A DNA stretch of 64,000 nt from Cryptosporangium aurantiacum (GTDB taxonomy: Bacteria > Actinomycetota > Actinomycetes > Mycobacteriales > Cryptosporangiaceae): positions 124,001 through 188,000 of the forward strand of contig NZ_FRCS01000007.1 in NCBI RefSeq assembly GCF_900143005.1, given 5' to 3'. The position numbers were made by a program, and so were the translations under genes. This document shows, piece after piece, positions 16,396-25,950 of the stretch. Under the pieces are notes generated by a model. That model was not told where the DNA came from. It was given only the letters and a program-made list of their open reading frames with translations, and did not search any database. Positions within the stretch are counted from its first letter, which is position 1. Each line of letters begins with the position of its first letter.

Positions 16396-16405
16396 CCTAC
16401 CGTTG

Positions 16406-16432
16406 TCCTTCCGGTATGAATTACCGGAAGGA
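16406..16432. promoter_or_regulatory. 27-bp perfect palindrome (operator or hairpin)
   Basis: TCCTTCCGGTA and its exact reverse complement flank a five-base centre (TGAAT). It lies ten bases after the beta-helix stop and 28 bases before the acyl-CoA ligase start. There is no T-tract after it. An operator for the ligase gene is at least as likely as a terminator. Confidence 0.65.
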
Positions 16433-16459
16433 TCTTCGCTGAGGTCGACGGGGTAGTTG

Positions 16460-17938
16460 ATGAACACAGAGCAGCGGATGGACACGGTGGTCGGTTTCGC
16501 CCGTCGGATCCGGCAGTTCGCCGACGCCTGCTCCGGTGACGTCGTGGTGCGCCACGTCGCCACGGACGGTGGTGAGGCGACGTTCACCTGGTCCGAGCTG
16601 GACTCTCGGGCGAGCAGGCTCGCGGGTGCACTCGCGGCGCGCGGGCTGGGCCACGGCGACCTGCTCGGGCTCGGGTTCCGGAACTCGCCGCAGTTCACGC
16701 TGGCGGCACTCGCGGCCTGGAAGCTCGGTGCCACGCCGGTGCCGATGCGGTGGGACCTGCCGGACTGGGAGCTGACCCGGGTCCGCGAGACGATCGGCGC
16801 GCCGGTGCACCTCGGCCCGGACGACGTCGGCTGGGTGGACGCGACCGCTGCGCTGCCGGTGCCCGACCTGTCGGACGACGTCGTGTCGCCGCGTGTGAAC
16901 GGCATCTGCAGCAGCGGGTCCACCGGGACGCCGAAGGTGATCCTGGGCCGCCGTCCGGCCACGTGGGAACCCACGTCGGGCGTGCCGTTCATCGCGATGT
17001 GGAACCCGGTGCCGCTGCCGCAGACGATCCTGGTGCTCGCGCCGATGTACCACGCGAACGGCTTCTCCACGCTGTTCAGCCTGCTCAGCGGCGATCGTCT
17101 GGTGGTGATGGAGAAGTTCGACGCCGCCCGGGTCGTCGACGTGATCGAGCGGCACCGGATCTCGACGTTCACCGCGACCCCGACGATGCTCCAGCGGATC
17201 GCCGACCTGCCGGACGTCGACAAGCGGGACCTGTCGTCGCTGCAGTGGATCCTGCAGGGCGCCGCGCCGATGCCGCCGTCGCTGGTGCATCGCTGGGGCG
17301 AGCTGATCGGCTACGAGCGGATCGTGATGGCGTACGGCATGACCGAGGGGCTCGGCCTCACGACGCTGCGCGGCGACGAGTGGCTGGCGCACCAGGGCAG
17401 CGTCGGACGCGGGTTCCGCGGCACCGAGCTGCGGATCCTCGACGACGATGGGCACGAGGTGCCGCTCGGCGAGATCGGCGAGATCTACCTGCGCTCGCCC
17501 GCGGCCGGCGGGTACGAGTACCTCGGGAACGCGCCGCGGCTGCGGGAGACCGCCGACGGGTTCCAGACCGCGGGTGACGCCGGGTACCTGGACGCCGACG
17601 GGTACCTGTACCTGGTCGACCGGCGCGCGGACCTGATCGTGACCGGCGGCGCGAACGTGTTCCCGGCGGAGGTGGAGGTCGCGCTCGTCGACCACCCGAA
17701 GATCGCCGACGTCGTCGTGATCGGCCTGCGCGACCCGGAGTGGGGCCGCCGGGTGCACGCGGTCGTCGAACCGGCGGACCCGGACGACCCGCCGAGCGCG
17801 GCCGAGGTGATCGCGTACGCGAAGAGCCGGCTGGCCCCGTACAAGGTGCCGAAGACCGTCGAACTGGTGGACGCGATGCCGCGCAGCGCGGCGACGAAGA
17901 TCAACCGCCGCGCGCTGGTCGAGTCCCGAGGCGGCTGA
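16460..17938 (+). CDS. Class I AMP-forming acyl-CoA synthetase
   Basis: A 492-residue adenylate-forming enzyme, of a size and sequence type close to bile-acid/steroid and medium-chain acid CoA ligases. The phosphate loop is SSGSTGTPK, the A5 motif is YGMTEG, the hinge and CoA region is DRRADLIVTGGANVFPAEVE, and the adenylation lysine is in PRSAATKINRRAL. It would convert a carboxylic acid, ATP and CoA to an acyl-CoA. ATG 16460 has a GGGG stretch upstream; a TTG one codon earlier is possible. The last 38 bases overlap, on the opposite strand, the 3' end of the PQ-loop gene. Confidence 0.9.
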   Translation: MNTEQRMDTVVGFARRIRQFADACSGDVVVRHVATDGGEATFTWSELDSRASRLAGALAARGLGHGDLLGLGFRNSPQFTLAALAAWKLGATPVPMRWDLPDWELTRVRETIGAPVHLGPDDVGWVDATAALPVPDLSDDVVSPRVNGICSSGSTGTPKVILGRRPATWEPTSGVPFIAMWNPVPLPQTILVLAPMYHANGFSTLFSLLSGDRLVVMEKFDAARVVDVIERHRISTFTATPTMLQRIADLPDVDKRDLSSLQWILQGAAPMPPSLVHRWGELIGYERIVMAYGMTEGLGLTTLRGDEWLAHQGSVGRGFRGTELRILDDDGHEVPLGEIGEIYLRSPAAGGYEYLGNAPRLRETADGFQTAGDAGYLDADGYLYLVDRRADLIVTGGANVFPAEVEVALVDHPKIADVVVIGLRDPEWGRRVHAVVEPADPDDPPSAAEVIAYAKSRLAPYKVPKTVELVDAMPRSAATKINRRALVESRGG

Positions 17939-18518
17939 ACCCGCGCCCCGCGTGCGCGACTCGGGCGAGGATGAGCGTGCTCGCAGTGACGCCGGTCGCG
18001 CCGAGGATGACCAGCCGTGGGTCGGATCGGTGCAGGCCGAACGCGAGCCAGCACGAGAGCTCGGCGAACAGCAGCACCCACGTTCCGGCCGCGATGCCGG
18101 TCGGGCGCGCGGTGCGGTACGCCGCCCGGAGCGGTGGTGCCAATTGGACGATTGCCGCCGCGGTGAGCAGCCCGCCGAGCCCGGCCCGCCCGGCGACGAC
18201 GTAGGCGGCGCCGAGCGTCGCGGCCCAGGCGCCGACGAGAGTCGCCGTCCGCACGGACCCGCAGCCGCGCCGGGCGAGCATCACCGCGACGACGCCCGCC
18301 AGTAACGCCGCCGCGGACGACGGCACCATCGCCGACCAGTAGCCGGACAGCGTGAAGTAGGCGAACCAGGCGGTGTTGTGCAGGCTGGTCAGCGCCGCCC
18401 AGGCCCAGGACACCCCGGCGGTGTCGCCGGTGCGGTGGAGGCGCCGGATCTGCGGAACGTACTGCGGGGTCGCGAGAACCGCAGCGACGAGCGGCAGCGC
18501 GTCCAGTACGAAGTCCAT
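17901..18518 (-). CDS. PQ-loop/SWEET-like membrane protein
   Basis: A 205-residue protein with about seven hydrophobic helices. LVAAVLATPQYVPQIRRLHRTGDTAGVS carries the Pro-Gln pair of PQ-loop (SWEET/cystinosin-like) transporters and the WAWAALTSLHNTAWFAYF segment fits the first triple-helix bundle. The second bundle lacks a clear PQ. ATG 18518 is chosen because the PQ-loop begins at once; longer in-frame starts would run into the divergent lrp-type gene. Its 3' end overlaps the acyl-CoA ligase by 38 bases. With a divergent Lrp-type regulator, amino-acid or small-metabolite export or uptake is a reasonable guess. Confidence 0.8.
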   Translation of the reverse strand: MDFVLDALPLVAAVLATPQYVPQIRRLHRTGDTAGVSWAWAALTSLHNTAWFAYFTLSGYWSAMVPSSAAALLAGVVAVMLARRGCGSVRTATLVGAWAATLGAAYVVAGRAGLGGLLTAAAIVQLAPPLRAAYRTARPTGIAAGTWVLLFAELSCWLAFGLHRSDPRLVILGATGVTASTLILARVAHAGRGFSRLGTRPARGG

Positions 18519-18546
18519 GCTGGACAGGGTAGAAACGACGCCGCGC

Positions 18547-18564
18547 GAAATGGTTGCGTATTTC
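18547..18564. promoter_or_regulatory. Possible Lrp/AsnC operator
   Basis: An AT-rich dyad, GAAAT and ATTTC with an eight-base spacer, stands in the 82-bp gap between the PQ-loop gene and the Lrp-type gene. A short AT-rich dyad in a GC-rich intergenic region is what Lrp-type regulators usually bind. No footprint data; position and composition only. Confidence 0.4.
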
Positions 18565-18600
18565 TGCTGGTCAAGGCCGTTCACGGCTAGATTCGCAGGG

Positions 18601-19056
18601 GTGGACGCCATCGACCGCAGCATTGTTGCCGTGCTCGAGACCGAGGGGCGGCTCAGCGTCACCGAACTAGCTCGCCGGGTGCGGCTGACCGTTGCGCCGT
18701 GCCACCGCCGATTACGTGAACTCGAACGCGCGGGGGTGATCCGGGGCTACCGGGCCGTCGTCGACCCGGTAGCGCTCGGCTGCGGGTTCGAGGTGCTGAC
18801 GTCGATCACGATGGACCGCGAGGACGCCGCGACGATCACCGCGTTCGAGCAAGGCCTGGCCGACCTGCCGGAGGTCCGCCACGCCGAGCGCCTCTTCGGC
18901 GACCCGGACTACCTGGTCCGGGTGGCGACCGCGGATCTCCCCGCGTACCAGCGGTTGCGCGACGAGCGACTCGCCACCCTGCCCGGCGTCCGGAGGCTCA
19001 CGTCCACCATCGTCATGCGCCGCGTCGTGGACCAACGCCCCTACCCCAACACGTAG
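18601..19056 (+). CDS. Lrp/AsnC-family transcriptional regulator
   Basis: A 151-residue feast/famine regulator. The N-terminal helix-turn-helix spans about residues 3-47 (DAIDRSIVAVLETEGRLSVT then VAPCHRRLRELERAGVI). The C-terminal RAM domain contains GCGFEVLTSITM and VRHAERLFGDPDYLVRV, the amino-acid-binding fold. GTG 18601 follows a GGGG run. It is divergent from the PQ-loop membrane protein, a common regulator-transporter layout, so that gene is the likely target. It converges with argG. Confidence 0.9.
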   Translation: MDAIDRSIVAVLETEGRLSVTELARRVRLTVAPCHRRLRELERAGVIRGYRAVVDPVALGCGFEVLTSITMDREDAATITAFEQGLADLPEVRHAERLFGDPDYLVRVATADLPAYQRLRDERLATLPGVRRLTSTIVMRRVVDQRPYPNT

Positions 19057-19093
19057 TTCAAAACTACGGACCTGGAGCCCGCCCTGGGCGGGC
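19052..19093. terminator. Two small hairpins between convergent genes
   Basis: CGTAGTT/AACTACG (19052-19058 and 19062-19068, three-base loop) covers the Lrp-gene stop. GCCCGCC/GGCGGGC (19077-19083 and 19087-19093, three-base loop) follows. Together they fill the gap between two convergent genes and could stop transcription from either side, although no T-tract is present. Confidence 0.55.
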
Positions 19094-19099
19094 CGTGCA

Positions 19100-20632
<1,533 letters not shown>

Positions 20633-21061
20633 TCAGTGCGGGTAGCGGCGGACCGATTCCGGGTGGAGGACGACCCGGAGCAGGTCGGCGGCGAGCATCT
20701 GGGCGAGATCGTCGGCCCGGGATCGGTCGCCCAGATCCCAGTAGCGAGCGGCGAGGCGGGAACACAGGTCGTGGGCGCCGTCGGCCTCCAGCGTCGCGCG
20801 GCCGGTCACCGACACCCAGCGTTCGGCCTCACCCATCGGCGCCGCGACGACGATCGAGGCGCGCGGGTCGAGCCGGAGTCGCCGCACCTTCGCCGAACCC
20901 GGCTCGGTGAAGAACTGGACCGTCCCCTCGGCGGTGGCCTCGAACCACACCGGCCGCGGCTGGGGCGGCTGCGGCCCGCCGGCCACGGACAGGAATCCGT
21001 GCAGCGGCCGTCCGAGGAACTCGCGGTCCCCGGCGCTCAACAGGCTGGTCGCCGTGCTCAT
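20633..21061 (-). CDS. PPOX-class flavin/F420-binding split-barrel protein
   Basis: A 142-residue split-barrel protein. It has FLSVAGGPQPPQPRPVWFEAT at the front, VRRLRLDPRASIVVAAPMGEAERWVSVTGRATLE in the cofactor-binding middle and a helical end. Such proteins bind FMN, F420 or heme and reduce or sequester small molecules. The start codon overlaps the NmrA gene stop (ATGA, 21058-21061), so the two are co-translated. The function is not known beyond the fold. Confidence 0.82.
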   Translation of the reverse strand: MSTATSLLSAGDREFLGRPLHGFLSVAGGPQPPQPRPVWFEATAEGTVQFFTEPGSAKVRRLRLDPRASIVVAAPMGEAERWVSVTGRATLEADGAHDLCSRLAARYWDLGDRSRADDLAQMLAADLLRVVLHPESVRRYPH

Positions 21062-21891
21062 CGCTGCCACGCCCCGGCCGACGCGGCCCGGACGACGTAG
21101 TCCTCGAAGCTCCGCGGCGCGCGCCCCAGCACGGTCGCCACGTCGTCGGTCGCCTTGGCCAGCAACCCGCGCTCCATCAGGACGAACATCTCCGCGACGT
21201 GGTGGGCGGCGTCCTCGGGCCAGCCCTCCCCGACCAGCGCCGCGGCGTACTCGGCGGGCGAGACCTGCCGGTAGGAGATCGACCGCCCGGATGCCTTCGC
21301 GATCAGGTCGACGGCCTCGGCGAACGTCAGCGCCCGCGGCCCGGTCAGCTCGTAGATCTGTCCGGCGTGCCGGCCGGGCTCGGCCAGCACCGTGACCGCC
21401 ACCTCGGCGATGTCCTCGATGTCGACGAACGGCTCGGGGACCGCACCGGCGGGGAGCACCAACTCGCCGGCGACCAGCGGGGCGTGGAAGAGATCCTCGT
21501 CGAAGTTCTGGTCGAAGTTCGAGGACCGCACCACGGTCCACTCCAGCGCCGAGCCGCGCACGGCGTCCTCGGCCGACCGCATGTCCAGCCCGAACGTGGA
21601 GTCGCCCCACGAGTCGGCGCCCCGCCCGGAGAGCAGGACCAGACGCTGCACGCCCGCGGCGGCGGCCCGCGTGACGAACTCGTGGACCGGGCCGGGCACC
21701 GGCGGCGGCACCACGTAGACGGCGCTGACGCCCTCCAGGACGGAATCCCAGCCCGCGGGGTCGGACCAGTCGAAACGGATGCGGCTGGAGCGGGAGGCCG
21801 CGCGCACGTCGGTACCGTGCAGTCGGAGGCGTGCGGCGACCCGCCGGCCGGTCTTGCCGGTGGCGCCGAGGACGAGAACGGTGTGACTCAT
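21058..21891 (-). CDS. NmrA-family NAD(P)-binding oxidoreductase-like protein
   Basis: A 277-residue Rossmann-fold protein of the atypical SDR/NmrA type. GATGKTGRRV (9-18) is the dinucleotide-binding loop. LVLLSGRGADSW and SNFDQNFDEDLF follow the order seen in NmrA and quinone oxidoreductase 2 (QorB-like) proteins. A classical SDR Tyr-x-x-x-Lys is not evident, so it may sense redox state rather than catalyse a reaction. It is co-transcribed with the PPOX gene and divergent from the AraC-type gene (81-bp gap). Confidence 0.85.
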   Translation of the reverse strand: MSHTVLVLGATGKTGRRVAARLRLHGTDVRAASRSSRIRFDWSDPAGWDSVLEGVSAVYVVPPPVPGPVHEFVTRAAAAGVQRLVLLSGRGADSWGDSTFGLDMRSAEDAVRGSALEWTVVRSSNFDQNFDEDLFHAPLVAGELVLPAGAVPEPFVDIEDIAEVAVTVLAEPGRHAGQIYELTGPRALTFAEAVDLIAKASGRSISYRQVSPAEYAAALVGEGWPEDAAHHVAEMFVLMERGLLAKATDDVATVLGRAPRSFEDYVVRAASAGAWQR

Positions 21892-21972
21892 GCCAGTAAT
21901 TCAACGTCGCGCGCTCGGACGCACACATAGCTGAAAAGCCGGAGTGCCTTTGTGATCGTCTAGTCTCGGTGC

Positions 21973-22914
21973 GTGGACGCTTTCGGTGATCTCCTGCGCG
22001 GCATGCGGGCACAGGGCTCGTTGTTCGGCAGTTCGACGCTTACCCCGCCCTGGGCGTTGCGGTTCGTGGACGGTGCGCCGCTGACGTTGTGCACCGTCCT
22101 CGGCGGGGCGGGCTGGATCGTCCCGGAGCACCGCGCGCCGGAACGGCTCGACGCGGGCGAGACCGTCATCGTGCGCGGCCCCGACCCGTTCACGTTCGTC
22201 GACGAGGTCGGCACCCGGGCCGAACCGATCGCGTGCGGCGAACACTGCGCGACGCCCGAGCAGGGCGGAACTCGGCACCGGCTCGGCTGGAACGACGACA
22301 GCTGCGCGAAGCCCGGCGAGGGCGCGACGACGCTGATCGTCGGTGCCTACCCGGTCCGCGGTGAGATCAGCCGCAGGCTGCTGGAGACACTGCCGGTCGT
22401 GCTGCGTGTGCCCTGCGGCGGTGCGGCCGACGCCGTACTGGACCACCTCGCCGCGGAAGCCGCCGCCGACACCCCGGGCCAGCAGATCGTGCTGGACCGG
22501 CTGCTGGACTGGCTGCTGGTCTGCGCCCTGCGGGATTATTTCGACCGGCCCGACGGCGAGCCGCCCGCCTGGTACGCCGCGCAGCGCGATCCCGTGGTCG
22601 GCGACGCGCTGCGCCTGCTGCACGCCGAGCCCGCGGCGCCCTGGACGGTCTCCTCGCTGGGCAAGCGGACCGGGGTGTCGCGCTCGACGCTGGCGAAGCG
22701 GTTCGCCGAGCTGGTCGGCGAACCACCGCTGACCTACCTCGCCCGCTGGCGCATGACGCTCGCCGCGGACCTGCTGGCCGAGCGCGAGGCGGCGACCGTC
22801 GCCGAGGTCGCCCGCGCGGTGGGCTACTCCGACGCGTTCGCGTTCAGTGCGGCGTTCAAGCGGATCCGGGGCGTCAGCCCGAGCGAGTTCCGCCGCCCCG
22901 AGCAGAACGTGTAG
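21973..22914 (+). CDS. AraC-family transcriptional regulator
   Basis: A 313-residue regulator with an N-terminal cupin-like sensing domain (about 1-190) of the AraC cupin_6 type. Its C-terminal double helix-turn-helix (about 215-308) includes TVSSLGKRTGVSRSTLAKRFAELVGEPPLTYLARWRM and VARAVGYSDAFAFSAAFKRIRGVSPSEFR. It starts with GTG 21973. It is divergent from the NmrA/PPOX pair, which it probably controls. It converges with the serine hydrolase gene with a three-base gap. Confidence 0.9.
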   Translation: MDAFGDLLRGMRAQGSLFGSSTLTPPWALRFVDGAPLTLCTVLGGAGWIVPEHRAPERLDAGETVIVRGPDPFTFVDEVGTRAEPIACGEHCATPEQGGTRHRLGWNDDSCAKPGEGATTLIVGAYPVRGEISRRLLETLPVVLRVPCGGAADAVLDHLAAEAAADTPGQQIVLDRLLDWLLVCALRDYFDRPDGEPPAWYAAQRDPVVGDALRLLHAEPAAPWTVSSLGKRTGVSRSTLAKRFAELVGEPPLTYLARWRMTLAADLLAEREAATVAEVARAVGYSDAFAFSAAFKRIRGVSPSEFRRPEQNV

Positions 22915-22917
22915 ACC

Positions 22918-24360
22918 TCACCAGATCGCGACGCCGACCACCAGGCTCAGCGCGGCGGAGGCAGCGAGGCCGCTCCAGCGCATCCACGCCGGGCCGCTCG
23001 CCAGCGTCGGTATGTCCCGCCACCGGAACACGATCAGCCCGGCGCCCGCGGCCGCGACCCCCGCGGCCACCGCCCAGAGCGGCGGAGGCACCGCGATCCA
23101 GTCTCCGAGCCGGTGCGCGACCAGCAGCACGACGACCGTCGACAGCACCGCGCTCACCGCGCGGAGCCGGTCCACTGCCCGGCCAGTGCGAAACGCGAGC
23201 GTCGGCAGCATGATGATCGCGAACAGCAGGAGCGTGGCGGTCACCGCGGCCTGCCACAGGCCGGGCCCGGCCGCCGACGGCTCCGCGTCGCCGTCGCCGA
23301 GCAGCCGCCGGCCGATCCAGTCGACGTCCCGGTCGGTGTTGCCGAGCACGACGACGCCGCGTCCGGAGTCCCGATCGAATCCGACGTACGACCGGAAGCC
23401 GCGGGTGCCACCGTTGTGCCAGGTGATGCCGTCGTCGGTGAACCAGGCGTACCCGATCCGGGACTCGTCGTCGGCGAACCGCGGCGTCGCGGCGTCGGCG
23501 CCGGGCGCCGACCCGTCCAGCAGAGCCGTGACCAGCTTCGCCAGGTCGGCCGCGGTCGAGCGGACGCCGGTCCCGGCCGGCGCGTACCCGACGCCGGACC
23601 ACGCCTCCACCGGCCGCCCGCTCGCCGTGGAACCCCGCGCGGAATCAGCACCCGTGAGCGTGGTGTCGTTCATACCCAGCGGCCGCAGAACCCGCTCGGT
23701 GACCAGCTCCGTGTACGGCGTTCCGGTGCGAGCCGCCAGCGCCTGACCGAGCAGCGCCATACCGAAGTTCGAGTACCGGACGTCGCCGCGTCCGCCGCCG
23801 ACCGAGGTCTCCGCGGCCTGCCGGAGGATGTCGTCGACGTCCTCGCCGTACGGGTTCGCTCCGCGCAGGGCCGCCCAGGCCGAGCGGAACACCTGCGTGG
23901 GCCCGCCGCCGAGCCGCGGCAGACCGGAGCGGTGGCTGGCCAGCTCGGCGAGCGTCACGGCACCGACCGCCGGGTCGTCGAACCGCACCTCGGGCAGCAC
24001 GTCGCGCAGCGTCTCGTCCGGCCGGACGACGCCGTCGGCGATCAGGTCGGCCAGCAGCATCCCGGTGAACGGTTTCGCCACCGAGCCGATCTCGAAGCGA
24101 GGGCCGCCGGCGAGGTCGCCGACGGTCGCGGTCTCGACCCGCGCGCCGTCGACGAACGCGACCGAGAGGCCGCGGTAGCCGGTCTCCTCGCCGTCCACGA
24201 CGTCGGTGACGCGAGCCGCGAGGTCGGGCTCCCCGGAACGGTCGGCGCCGAGCCGGTGCGGCGACGGCGCGATCAGTAAGGCCAGCGCCGAGGCGAGCAC
24301 ACCGACCGCCGCCAGCACGGCGACGCGGATAGGAACAAGGCGGGTGTCCAGAATGGTCAT
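22918..24360 (-). CDS. Membrane-anchored serine hydrolase (beta-lactamase/class C PBP fold)
   Basis: A 480-residue protein. One N-terminal membrane segment (about 11-31) places the catalytic domain outside. SVAK (93-96) holds the catalytic Ser and Lys, YSN (196-198) the general base, and HNGGT replaces the KTG triad, as in EstB/D-aminopeptidase-like esterases. Four further membrane helices (about 372-480) follow the domain. The architecture fits an outside esterase or peptidase of the class C beta-lactamase superfamily, not necessarily a true beta-lactamase. It is translationally coupled (ATGA) to the upstream ArsR-like gene, which suggests regulated expression. Confidence 0.88.
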   Translation of the reverse strand: MTILDTRLVPIRVAVLAAVGVLASALALLIAPSPHRLGADRSGEPDLAARVTDVVDGEETGYRGLSVAFVDGARVETATVGDLAGGPRFEIGSVAKPFTGMLLADLIADGVVRPDETLRDVLPEVRFDDPAVGAVTLAELASHRSGLPRLGGGPTQVFRSAWAALRGANPYGEDVDDILRQAAETSVGGGRGDVRYSNFGMALLGQALAARTGTPYTELVTERVLRPLGMNDTTLTGADSARGSTASGRPVEAWSGVGYAPAGTGVRSTAADLAKLVTALLDGSAPGADAATPRFADDESRIGYAWFTDDGITWHNGGTRGFRSYVGFDRDSGRGVVVLGNTDRDVDWIGRRLLGDGDAEPSAAGPGLWQAAVTATLLLFAIIMLPTLAFRTGRAVDRLRAVSAVLSTVVVLLVAHRLGDWIAVPPPLWAVAAGVAAAGAGLIVFRWRDIPTLASGPAWMRWSGLAASAALSLVVGVAIW

Positions 24361-24872
24361 GTCCGCACTCCCGAGAGGATGACGAGTAGCGGCACCACCC
24401 GGTCGCCCGGCACCGCGTACCGGCCCCGGGCCTCCGACTGCAGCCAGCCGGCGCTGACCAGGTGGCGTAGGTGGTGGTAGAGCTGTCCGGTCGTGCCCAG
24501 CTCCTCGTCGGCGGCGAGCTCCGCGGTCGTGCGGACACCGCCGAGGATTCGGTGGAGCAGCCGGAGCCGGACCGGGTGACCGAGGGCGGCCAGGCGATCG
24601 GCCCACGCCGACCAGTCGGCCCCGAACAGCCCCTCGACCGGCGTTCCGTACTGCCAGTCGTAGTGCTCCCCGGTGGGCAGCCCGACCGTGCCGGTGAAGA
24701 GGACGGCGCCCGCGCCCTCGGCGTCCACCCGTTGTTTGAGGCCGTCGAGAGCCCAGAACGTGCCGGCCGGAACGGAAGTCTCGGCCGGAGCAGACGTCAG
24801 ACGCGCGGTCAGCGCGTCGAGCCGGCGCTCGAGCGTGGCCACACGGTCGGCGAGAGACGCTTCTTCGGTCAC
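24357..24872 (-). CDS. ArsR-like winged-helix transcriptional regulator
   Basis: A 171-residue protein with a short coiled coil at the front (ADRVATLERRLDALTARL), a middle domain of unknown type, and a winged helix in the C-terminal half (ALGHPVRLRLLHRILGGVRTTAELAADEELGTTGQLYHHLRHLVSAGWL). GTG 24872 is taken as the start, although GGAGAA touches it with no spacer. An ATG at 24926 would add 18 residues and overlap the divergent gene by two bases. It is the first gene of a pair with the serine hydrolase. Regulator-protease pairs of this kind often sense cell-wall or drug stress; that is inference. Confidence 0.78.
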   Translation of the reverse strand: MTEEASLADRVATLERRLDALTARLTSAPAETSVPAGTFWALDGLKQRVDAEGAGAVLFTGTVGLPTGEHYDWQYGTPVEGLFGADWSAWADRLAALGHPVRLRLLHRILGGVRTTAELAADEELGTTGQLYHHLRHLVSAGWLQSEARGRYAVPGDRVVPLLVILSGVRT

Positions 24873-24883
24873 TTCTCCATAGT

Positions 24884-24916
24884 TACGTAATTCCGTATTT
24901 CCGTCCAGGGTATAGG
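24884..24916. promoter_or_regulatory. Divergent promoter region with TTACGTAA dyad and leaderless TATAGG box
   Basis: TTACGTAA (24884-24891) is a perfect palindrome within a larger TACG/CGTA dyad and could bind the adjacent ArsR-like regulator. TATAGG (24911-24916) ends eight bases before the ATG of the methyltransferase gene, which has no ribosome site, so that mRNA is probably leaderless. GGTATA (24909-24914) read leftward gives TATACC for the regulator gene. Confidence 0.5.
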
Positions 24917-24924
24917 TTCCGTGC

Positions 24925-25950
24925 ATGCTGCTCGCGACATCGGTGGTCGGAAGCCTCCCGCAGCCGGAGTGGCTGATCGACCGGTCGAAGCTGGCCGCCC
25001 GGATGCCCCCGCGGGTACGGGCGAAGGAGCTCTGGCGGGTGGCTCCCGCCCAGCGCGCCGAGGCGCAGGACGACGCGACGCTGCTCGCGATCCGGGCCCA
25101 GGAGGACGCCGGGCTCGACATCGTCACCGACGGCGAGATGCGCCGGGAGAGCTACTCGAACCACTTCGCGACCGCGCTGGACGGCCTGGACCTCGACAAC
25201 CCCGGCACCACGGTCAACCGCAACGGCGAGCCGTACTCGGTGCCGCGGATCGTCGGTCCGATCCGCCGGACGCGGCCGATCCAGGTCGACGACGTGCGGT
25301 TTCTGCGGGCGCACACCGACCGGACGATCAAGATGACCGTGCCCGGCCCGTTCACGATGTCCCAGCAGGCCCAGAACGACCACTACCCGGACGCCGAGTC
25401 CGCCGCGATGGACTACGCCGACGCGGTCAACGCCGAGATCAAGGACCTGCACGCGGCCGGTGCGGACGTCGTCCAGATCGACGAACCGTGGCTGCAGGCC
25501 CGGCCGGACGTCGCCAGGGCGTACGGGGTCGCCGCACTGAACGCCGCGCTCGACGGCGTCACCGGCACCACCGCGGTGCACCTGTGCTTCGGGTACGCCG
25601 CGCTGGTGCACGAGCGCCCGGCCGGTTACTCGTTCCTGCCGGAGCTGGCCGCCTGCACGGCCGACCAGATCTCGATCGAGACCGCCCAGTCGAACCTCGA
25701 CCTGGGCGTGCTGGCCGACCTCGCGGACAAGACGATCGTCCTCGGCGTGATCGACCTGTCGACGCCCGAGGTGGAGAGCGCGGAGACGGTGGCCGCGCGG
25801 ACCCGGCGGGCCTTCGACCGGGTACCGCCCGAGCGGATCGTCCTCGCGACCGACTGCGGCATGAAGTACCTGCCGCGGGCGTCCGCCGCGGGCAAGATGC
25901 GCGCGATGGCGAACGCTGCCGCGCTGCTGCGCGCCGAGCTCAACCCGTGA
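24925..25950 (+). CDS. MetE-like cobalamin-independent methyltransferase (C-terminal domain type)
   Basis: A 341-residue single-domain relative of the catalytic half of cobalamin-independent methionine synthase. VVGSLPQP opens the barrel. HLC (H219 and C221), SIETAQ (E252) and TDCG (C311) supply the full set of zinc ligands that activate a thiol such as homocysteine. QIDEPWL is the family's barrel strand. It lacks the N-terminal duplicate domain of full MetE, like core MetE-type proteins that use other methyl donors. No ribosome site precedes the ATG. Its last 11 bases overlap the convergent TetR gene. Confidence 0.87.
   Translation: MLLATSVVGSLPQPEWLIDRSKLAARMPPRVRAKELWRVAPAQRAEAQDDATLLAIRAQEDAGLDIVTDGEMRRESYSNHFATALDGLDLDNPGTTVNRNGEPYSVPRIVGPIRRTRPIQVDDVRFLRAHTDRTIKMTVPGPFTMSQQAQNDHYPDAESAAMDYADAVNAEIKDLHAAGADVVQIDEPWLQARPDVARAYGVAALNAALDGVTGTTAVHLCFGYAALVHERPAGYSFLPELAACTADQISIETAQSNLDLGVLADLADKTIVLGVIDLSTPEVESAETVAARTRRAFDRVPPERIVLATDCGMKYLPRASAAGKMRAMANAAALLRAELNP

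Noticed and set aside
14389-17223. A 944-codon minus-strand frame across the beta-helix and ligase genes
   Set aside because: It crosses two real genes and a palindrome; composition is antisense-like and no domain is seen.
22918-24360. True class C beta-lactamase resistance gene
   Set aside because: C-terminal membrane helices and HNGGT instead of KTG point to an esterase or peptidase-type serine hydrolase.
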